This document shows, piece after piece, positions 6,067 through 8,584 of a stretch of DNA of 8,584 nucleotides. The stretch covers positions 1 through 8,584 of the forward strand of contig CABSLJ010000109.1 of assembly GCA_902478455.1 (NCBI GenBank), read 5' to 3'. The notes beneath the pieces were generated by a model that was not told the DNA's origin, did not search any database, and saw only the letters and a list, made by a program, of their open reading frames with translations. Numbering within the stretch: position 1 is the first letter of the stretch; each line of letters starts with the position of its first letter. The DNA is from an uncultured Oscillospiraceae bacterium (GTDB taxonomy: Bacteria > Bacillota > Clostridia > Oscillospirales > Acutalibacteraceae). Made by a program: the position numbers and the translations under genes.

Positions 6067-6279
6067 GTGAAAACATTTAGGTTTAATGAAATCAGTAACA
6101 AAATGATCCGCATTCCCTATGAAGAGGTGGAGGGCAACACCGCGGTCATGGTGGAACAGTGGGGAGAGGAATACCTTCTGCATGTCATCAGCAGCGACAG
6201 AACCAACTATGAAGACATTGGCCATCTGCTGAAGGATTCTCTCCGCATAGATGAGAAGACGCAGGGGCAGCAGAATTAA
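6067..6279 (+). CDS. Hypothetical 70-residue protein
   Basis: I do not recognise this protein. It is acidic, has no membrane segment and reads MKTFRFNEISNKMIRIPYEE at its N-terminus when GTG at 6067 is used as start. The frame is closed upstream by TAG at 6052, so GTG 6067 or ATG 6103 (residue 13) are the choices; neither has a clear Shine-Dalgarno sequence. The composition (alternating hydrophobic strands such as NTAVMVEQWGEEYLLHVIS, then a helix-like DIGHLLKDSLRID) looks like a small folded alpha/beta protein. A strong terminator directly after the stop and a plausible divergent promoter upstream support a real single-gene unit. Confidence in the gene is good; its function is unknown and the start is uncertain. 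Confidence 0.7.
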   Translation: MKTFRFNEISNKMIRIPYEEVEGNTAVMVEQWGEEYLLHVISSDRTNYEDIGHLLKDSLRIDEKTQGQQN

Positions 6280-6284
6280 AAATG

Positions 6285-6321
6285 GAGCCCGCCCCCAGGA
6301 AAAAAGGGAGCGGGCTCTTTT
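6285..6321. terminator. Bidirectional intrinsic terminator between convergent small genes
   Basis: GAGCCCGC (6285-6292) pairs with GCGGGCTC (6310-6317), with a further CCC/GGG pairing inside. On the plus strand TTTT follows at 6318-6321, ending the 70-residue gene. On the minus strand the hairpin is followed by CATTTTTAATT, ending the 59-residue gene. Confidence 0.88.
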
Positions 6322-6340
6322 CACAGCCGCAGGCCTGCGC

Positions 6341-6520
6341 TTATTTGAACATATACTGCACGTTGTCCAGCAGGTCGCCCATCGCGTGGATGGCCTTGCC
6401 GGCCTTTTTTTTCATCTGCTTCTGGTTCTTCATCATCTGTCCGCCGATGAATCCCACCGCCACGCCGGCGGCGATGCCCGTGCCGATGCCCTTCATAAAC
6501 CCTGTCGCATTTCTGGTCAT
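6341..6520 (-). CDS. Small 59-residue protein with a Gly/Ala-rich hydrophobic segment
   Basis: The start at 6520 follows GGAGG with 9-nt spacing. In-frame ATGs at 6562 and 6571 exist, with a GGGAG nearby, but the extra residues look less typical. Residues 8-28 (about GFMKGIGTGIAAGVAVGFIG) form a glycine-rich hydrophobic segment able to span or lie on the membrane. A basic stretch follows (MMKNQKQMKKKAGKA, about 29-43), then a C-terminal amphipathic helix ending in YMFK. From memory, small proteins with this layout are common in Oscillospiraceae and related Clostridia, but I know of no experimentally defined role. The layout vaguely resembles YtxH-like small stress proteins; I do not assign that. 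It is a single gene that ends at the shared bidirectional terminator. Confidence 0.72.
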   Translation of the reverse strand: MTRNATGFMKGIGTGIAAGVAVGFIGGQMMKNQKQMKKKAGKAIHAMGDLLDNVQYMFK

Positions 6521-6731
6521 TTTTGAGAACCTCCATATCAATAAAATGGTTTTTAACGTCATTGCTAGCATCTCCCTTTCCGCTGTGAATAAAAGTGCAA
6601 GTTTCTGGTAATCCGCGGCTTTCGGCTCCCTTTGCGGGCGTTTCGCGCCCGTTGGAATAATCTGCTTTTTACGAAGGCAAACTAAGGGCGGTTCCCGGCG
6701 GATCTTCGCCCTGCTAGTGTGTCCGCCGCGC

Positions 6732-6752
6732 CGGTCGATTATGACCGTTTTT
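6732..6752 (+). terminator. Terminator-like hairpin just upstream of the trmL promoter
   Basis: CGGTC (6732-6736) and GACCG (6743-6747) form a 5-bp stem with a 6-nt loop, followed directly by TTTTT (6748-6752) and then GTT. It lies 8 nt before the trmL -35 box, so it would insulate trmL from plus-strand transcription coming from the left. The stem is short, so strength is uncertain. Confidence 0.5.
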
Positions 6753-6760
6753 GTTCCCGC

Positions 6761-6789
6761 TTGCCGTCTGGCGATAAATGGATTATAAT
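6761..6789 (+). promoter_or_regulatory. Sigma-A promoter of trmL
   Basis: TTGCCG (6761-6766) is followed after 17 nt by a perfect TATAAT (6784-6789). Transcription would start near 6796, giving a leader of about 68 nt. Confidence 0.85.
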
Positions 6790-6799
6790 AATTCCTGGC

Positions 6800-6826
6800 C
6801 GCGCGCCCTTTTTTGAAGGCGGCGCG
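6800..6826 (+). promoter_or_regulatory. GC-rich hairpin in the trmL leader
   Basis: CGCGCGCC (6800-6807) pairs with GGC-G-GCGCG (6818-6826) to give 8 bp with one bulged G and a 10-nt loop that contains six T residues. It would form at the extreme 5' end of the transcript and may protect it from decay. The T-run lies in the loop rather than after the stem, so this is not a terminator. Confidence 0.4.
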
Positions 6827-6863
6827 TCCTCAGATCAAAGGAGATGCGGGGGAGAAAACCAAA

Positions 6864-7385
6864 ATGGCAGTGCTCAACATTGTGATGGTCGAACCGGAAA
6901 TTCCGCAGAACACCGGCAACGTCGCCCGCACCTGCGCGGCCACGGGGGCAAGGCTGCACCTTGTAGGTCCCATGGGCTTTTGCATCGACGACCGCAAGCT
7001 CAAGCGCGCCGGGCTCGATTACTGGCATCTGCTTGACATCAGCTATTATGAAAGTCTTTCCGATTTCTTTGAGGAAAATCACGGTCCCTTCATCTATTTC
7101 TCCACAAAAGCGCCGCAGGCCTATACCGACGTTTCCTATCTGGACGGCTGCTACCTGCTCTTCGGCAAGGAGACGGCCGGCCTCCCCGAGGAGCTTCTGC
7201 GCGCGCATCCCGAAGCCTGCGTCCGTATCCCCATGATCAGCTCGGCGCGCAGTCTCAATCTCTCCAATTCGGTGGCCGTCGGCGTCTATGAGGCGTTGCG
7301 CCAGTGGGACTTTCCGGCGCTGCAGAATCAGGGCAGGCTCACCCGCTGCGATTGGGATGCGCCGTCTCTCTCCGAAGGAAGATAA
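6864..7385 (+). CDS. trmL: tRNA (cytidine(34)-2'-O)-methyltransferase, SPOUT family
   Basis: The 173-residue protein belongs to the small SPOUT methyltransferases (TrmL/YibK), which use S-adenosylmethionine to methylate the ribose 2'-OH of the wobble base (C34 or modified U34) in certain leucine tRNAs. Visible motifs are the N-terminal PEIPQNTGNVARTCAATGA (11-29), the knot segment LLFGKETAGLP (98-108), and the C-terminal RIPMISSARSLNLSNSVAVG (121-140) that forms the trefoil knot and binds the cofactor. The length equals that of the stand-alone family, with no extra RNA-binding domain. The start at 6864 has GGGGGAG about 9 nt upstream; the frame extends to 6813, but that part lies in the leader. 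It is transcribed from its own promoter and is followed 150 nt later by pgk, which has a separate promoter. Confidence 0.93.
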   Translation: MAVLNIVMVEPEIPQNTGNVARTCAATGARLHLVGPMGFCIDDRKLKRAGLDYWHLLDISYYESLSDFFEENHGPFIYFSTKAPQAYTDVSYLDGCYLLFGKETAGLPEELLRAHPEACVRIPMISSARSLNLSNSVAVGVYEALRQWDFPALQNQGRLTRCDWDAPSLSEGR

Positions 7386-7454
7386 AGAGCGAATTCCAAC
7401 GCCGTTTAAAATCAAAAAAATCCCCGCTGCGGCGCAAGTTTTTTCACCTGATAC

Positions 7455-7483
7455 TTGAAAATCCTTCCTCCATGAGCTACAAT
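7455..7483 (+). promoter_or_regulatory. Sigma-A promoter of pgk
   Basis: TTGAAA (7455-7460) is followed after 17 nt by TACAAT (7478-7483). Transcription would start near 7490, leaving a 46-nt leader. The strong match fits a highly expressed glycolytic gene. Confidence 0.82.
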
Positions 7484-7495
7484 GAGTTAGGTGAA

Positions 7496-7513
7496 TTGTC
7501 ATATTGTTAACAA
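7496..7513. promoter_or_regulatory. Candidate Rex (redox-sensing repressor) operator
   Basis: The 18-nt site TTGTCAT-ATTG-TTAACAA matches the clostridial Rex pattern TTGTTAA-N4-TTAACAA, as I recall it, at 12 of 14 defined positions, with a perfect right half. It lies at about +7 to +24 of the predicted pgk transcript, where a bound repressor would block transcription. Rex senses the NADH/NAD+ ratio and controls fermentation and, in some Firmicutes, glycolytic genes. The site also contains a perfect 10-nt palindrome (7504-7513), which could be an unrelated element. Confidence 0.5.
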
Positions 7514-7535
7514 CATGTTTGAAAGGATGTTTTTT

Positions 7536-8584
7536 ATGGACTACTCGAAGAAAAAAACAGTAGAAGACATCGACGTCGCCGGCAAGCGCGTCCTGGTCCG
7601 CTGCGACTTCAACGTCCCCTTTGATGCAGAGGGCAATATCTCCGACCCCAAACGGATTGACGAGGCGCTCAAGACCATCCGCTATCTCGTGGACCACAAG
7701 GCGAAGGTCATCCTCTGCTCCCACCTAGGCCGCCCGAAGGGCGAATTCAATCCCAAGTATTCCCTCGCTCCCGTGGCCGCCTACCTCTCCAAGGCTCTGG
7801 GTCAGGAGGTCAAGATGGCGAAGGACGTCATCGGCGAGAGCGCGAAGAGCATCGCCGTTTCCCTGCAGGACGGCGAGGTCGAGCTGATTGAGAACGTCCG
7901 CTTCCACAAGGAGGAGGAAAAGAACGATCCCGCCTTTGCCAAGGAGCTCGCCTCGCTGGCGGAAATCTATGTCAACGACGCTTTCGGCACCGCCCACCGC
8001 GCCCATGCCTCCACTGCCGGCGTGGCCGATTATCTCCCCGCCGTCTGCGGTTACCTCATCCAGAAGGAAATCTCCATCATGGGCGGCGCGCTGTCCAATC
8101 CCAAGCGTCCCTTTGTCGCCATCCTCGGCGGCGCAAAGGTGTCCGACAAAATCGGCGTGATCAACAATCTGCTGGAGAAGGTGGACACCCTCATCATCGG
8201 CGGCGGCATGGCCTACACCTTCATGAACGCCCTCGGCTATTCCATCGGCACCTCCATCTGCGAGAACGACAAGGTCGAGCTCGCCAAGGACATGATGGCC
8301 AAGGCTAAGGACAAGGGCGTCAAGTTCTTAATCCCCGTGGACAACAAGGTTGCCGACAAATACGCGGCCGACGCGGACTTTAAAACGGTCGATTCCGACA
8401 AGATTCCCGAAGGCTGGATGGGCCTTGACATCGGACCCAAGACCGAGCAGCTGTTTGCCGACGCCATCAAGGGCGCGGGCACCGTTGTGTGGAACGGCCC
8501 GATGGGTGTCTCCGAGTGGGAGAACTTCGCCAGCGGTACCGTCGCCGTGGCCAAGGCGGTCGCCGAGAGCGGCGCCATCTCCAT
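7536..8584 (+). CDS. pgk: Phosphoglycerate kinase, N-terminal ~349 residues (3' end outside window)
   Basis: The enzyme transfers the phosphate of 1,3-bisphosphoglycerate to ADP, giving ATP and 3-phosphoglycerate in cytoplasmic glycolysis. The frame runs uninterrupted from ATG 7536 to the window edge, 349 of about 395-400 residues expected. Family signatures are present in order: VLVRCDFNVP (19-28) and HLGRP (63-67) for 3-phosphoglycerate binding, ENVRFHKEEE (119-128), NDAFGTAHRAHAS (147-159), GGAKVSDKI (198-206) at the start of the nucleotide-binding lobe, LDIGPKT (297-303) and TVVWNGPMGV (316-325). AAAGGA lies 8 nt before the start; another in-frame ATG at 7527 overlaps this ribosome binding site and is not favoured. 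Lysine is almost always AAG and codon use is strongly biased, as expected for high expression. Unlike in many bacteria, gap is not directly upstream; the gene has its own promoter and a possible Rex operator. Confidence 0.96.
   Translation, partial: MDYSKKKTVEDIDVAGKRVLVRCDFNVPFDAEGNISDPKRIDEALKTIRYLVDHKAKVILCSHLGRPKGEFNPKYSLAPVAAYLSKALGQEVKMAKDVIGESAKSIAVSLQDGEVELIENVRFHKEEEKNDPAFAKELASLAEIYVNDAFGTAHRAHASTAGVADYLPAVCGYLIQKEISIMGGALSNPKRPFVAILGGAKVSDKIGVINNLLEKVDTLIIGGGMAYTFMNALGYSIGTSICENDKVELAKDMMAKAKDKGVKFLIPVDNKVADKYAADADFKTVDSDKIPEGWMGLDIGPKTEQLFADAIKGAGTVVWNGPMGVSEWENFASGTVAVAKAVAESGAIS

Larger units (their letters stand above)
6521..6863. other. 343-nt intergenic region with several hairpins and the trmL promoter
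   Basis: No convincing protein-coding frame is visible here. From left to right it contains the leader of the 59-residue gene (minus strand), a hairpin CGGGCG/CGCCCG (6635-6651) and a larger stem ACTAAGGGCG pairing with CGCCCT-GC-TAGT (6681-6718, 10 bp with a 2-nt bulge). These are followed by a terminator-like hairpin (6732-6752), the trmL promoter (6761-6789) and a leader hairpin (6800-6826). The row of hairpins ending in a terminator could belong to a small RNA, but no strong upstream promoter was found. Confidence 0.6.

Noticed and set aside
6328..6339. 12-nt perfect palindrome CGCAGGCCTGCG
   Set aside because: It lies directly after the stop codon of the 59-residue gene and could be an operator by shape, but it is far from any promoter and is GC-rich enough to arise by chance.
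6681..6720. Resemblance of AAACTAAGG to the tail of a preQ1-I riboswitch
   Set aside because: The hairpin and loop that precede this tail in real preQ1-I riboswitches are not present, and no gene starts directly downstream.
7400..7444. Possible terminator for trmL
   Set aside because: A run of six Ts (7439-7444) is present, but the only stem before it (CGCCG/CGGCG, 7400-7404 with 7430-7434) has a 25-nt loop, so it is too weak to call.
6783..7724. 313-codon minus-strand frame opposite trmL and the start of pgk
   Set aside because: It spans two conserved plus-strand genes and their promoters, and has no features of its own.

Overview
The window looks like ordinary chromosome from a GC-rich member of the Clostridia, most likely an Oscillospiraceae-type gut anaerobe. 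This is inferred from GC-rich coding sequence, strong AGGAGG-like ribosome binding sites, sigma-A type promoters, a lipoprotein-anchored peptide-binding protein, an ECF sigma factor paired with a one-helix membrane protein, and a small protein of a type I associate with this group. No mobile element, CRISPR array, tRNA or rRNA is visible. I found no clear new multi-gene system.

Layout. At 1-646 (+) is the C-terminal part of a multi-pass membrane protein cut by the window edge. At 711-1493 (+) is a NYN-domain nuclease-like protein with a C-terminal OST-HTH/LOTUS-like domain. A convergent gap (1494-1776) holds a perfect 20-bp-stem hairpin. On the minus strand, an ECF sigma factor (2546-3103) overlaps by 14 nt a membrane-anchored, putative anti-sigma or sensor protein (1777-2559). 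Upstream on the same strand is a short QueG-like protein with two iron-sulfur clusters (3303-4049), ending at a good intrinsic terminator. Next comes a lipoprotein of the oligopeptide-binding family (4273-5883) with no transporter subunits beside it.

From about 5976 to 6027 two divergent promoters may share one palindromic -35 box, driving the binding protein leftward and a 70-aa unknown protein (6067-6279) rightward. That gene converges on a 59-aa small protein (6341-6520, minus), with a bidirectional terminator between them. A 343-nt gap (6521-6863) carries several hairpins, a terminator-like element and a near-consensus promoter for trmL (6864-7385), a tRNA wobble-base 2'-O-methyltransferase. 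The window ends inside pgk (7536 to the edge), which has its own strong promoter and a Rex-like operator in its leader.

The genes are mostly single transcription units with unrelated jobs: tRNA modification, glycolysis, envelope sensing, peptide uptake or sensing, and RNA metabolism. The points most worth following are the putative Rex site before pgk, the structured gap before trmL, the palindromic shared -35 box, and the QueG-like protein that appears to lack the epoxyqueuosine-reductase active-site motif.
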